In this document: positions 63,797 through 64,000 of the stretch, in pieces
How the letters are laid out: each line of letters opens with the position of its first letter
Numbering within the stretch: the first letter of the stretch is position 1
Position numbers and translations under genes: made by a program
DNA from: Cyclobacterium marinum DSM 745
Lineage (GTDB): Bacteria; Bacteroidota; Bacteroidia; Cytophagales; Cyclobacteriaceae
Length of the DNA: 64,000 bases
Direction: 5' to 3'
Assembly: GCF_000222485.1 (NCBI RefSeq)
Contig: NC_015914.1
Span: forward strand, 4,198,001-4,262,000
Notes under the pieces: generated by a model
The model's input: the letters and a program-made list of their open reading frames with translations, nothing else
The model's database searches: none
What the model was told of the DNA's origin: nothing

Positions 63797-64000
63797 TGGA
63801 AACGGCCAATAGCAGGAACTGTGGGGCGGAGCTTTCCGATATTCTGGGTTCCCAAAAGGAAAACTTTTTGGGAAAGGGGAGGCTATGCGCCGACCAGGCG
63901 AAGGCCTACAATGACATTCTAGACTGCAGGACTGCAAAAATGGGCAGTCATACCCTCACCTGCGACACCTGTGGCAAAAGCAGGGTAAGTTACAACAGCT
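63796..64000 (+). CDS. IS91-family transposase, copy 2, 3' end outside window
   Basis: The first 68 codons of the second transposase copy, identical to the start of 58781-59953, including the beginning of the zinc ribbon (CDTCGKSRVSYNS). The HUH and Tyr motifs would lie beyond the window. Confidence 0.85.
   Translation, partial: METANSRNCGAELSDILGSQKENFLGKGRLCADQAKAYNDILDCRTAKMGSHTLTCDTCGKSRVSYNS

Larger units (their letters stand above)
62848..64000 (+). mobile_element. IS91-family element with tyrosine recombinase, copy 2 (cut by window end)
   Basis: Identity with copy 1 starts at GTTGAAC and continues to the end of the window (offset 5,015 bp). I found two differences, both silent: GTA/GTG (Val) near 58212 and CTA/CTC (Leu) near 58290 of copy 1. 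This points to a recent duplication. Confidence 0.85.

Overview
The window reads as a chromosomal segment of a marine-type Bacteroidota, most likely Cyclobacteriaceae. The grounds are a SusD-type lipoprotein, several periplasmic or lipoprotein sulfatases, TonB receptor plus DUF4249 and DUF4230 proteins, a DUF1080 protein paired with a Tat-exported Gfo/Idh/MocA oxidoreductase, AT-rich intergenic DNA, a promoter of the TTG/TAnnTTTG type and almost no Shine-Dalgarno sites. No rRNA, tRNA or CRISPR array was seen.

Layout. 1-12 kb is a sulfated-polysaccharide utilisation block: the 3' part of a SusD-like protein, three S1-type sulfatases, a DUF1593 nucleoside-hydrolase-like protein, a heparinase II/III-like lyase and a sodium:solute symporter. 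A repeat-filled gap follows, then a TonB receptor/DUF4249 pair (12.8-16.1 kb). 16.3-28.3 kb is mixed housekeeping: acyl-CoA ligase, sugar acetyltransferase, DinB protein, an exonuclease/GIY-YIG fusion, aldo/keto reductase, a sirtuin and an OmpA-type protein. 28.7-33.4 kb holds a HEAT plus double-DUF1080 protein with an oxidoreductase (probable keto-sugar chemistry). 33.5-43 kb carries small basic proteins, topoisomerase I, a SixA-like phosphatase, a ureohydrolase, a MATE exporter and a CASTOR/POLLUX-like channel.

43.5-46.4 kb is a tight four-gene minus-strand operon behind a clear TPP riboswitch with its own terminator: methyltransferase, PurM/HypE-like protein, ThiE-like protein and Trm112-like zinc protein. 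Next come an FAD sugar-lactone oxidase broken by one TAG codon, a ~0.72 kb tandem duplication, a three-gene operon (membrane protein, Dyp peroxidase, catalase-like protein) and a fourth sulfatase.

The last 6 kb is accessory DNA with a different, GC-richer composition. Two nearly identical copies of a tyrosine-recombinase + IS91-family transposase unit lie in direct orientation, 5,015 bp apart. Between them are a small membrane-protein gene and a group II intron. I see three imperfect palindromes that look like integron attC sites. The intron sits inside the third: removing it restores the palindrome arm. The duplicated IS91 unit starts exactly at a GTTRRRY-type core. I therefore read this stretch as a cassette array without a visible integron integrase, invaded by an intron; this is the most unusual part of the window, together with the riboswitch operon.
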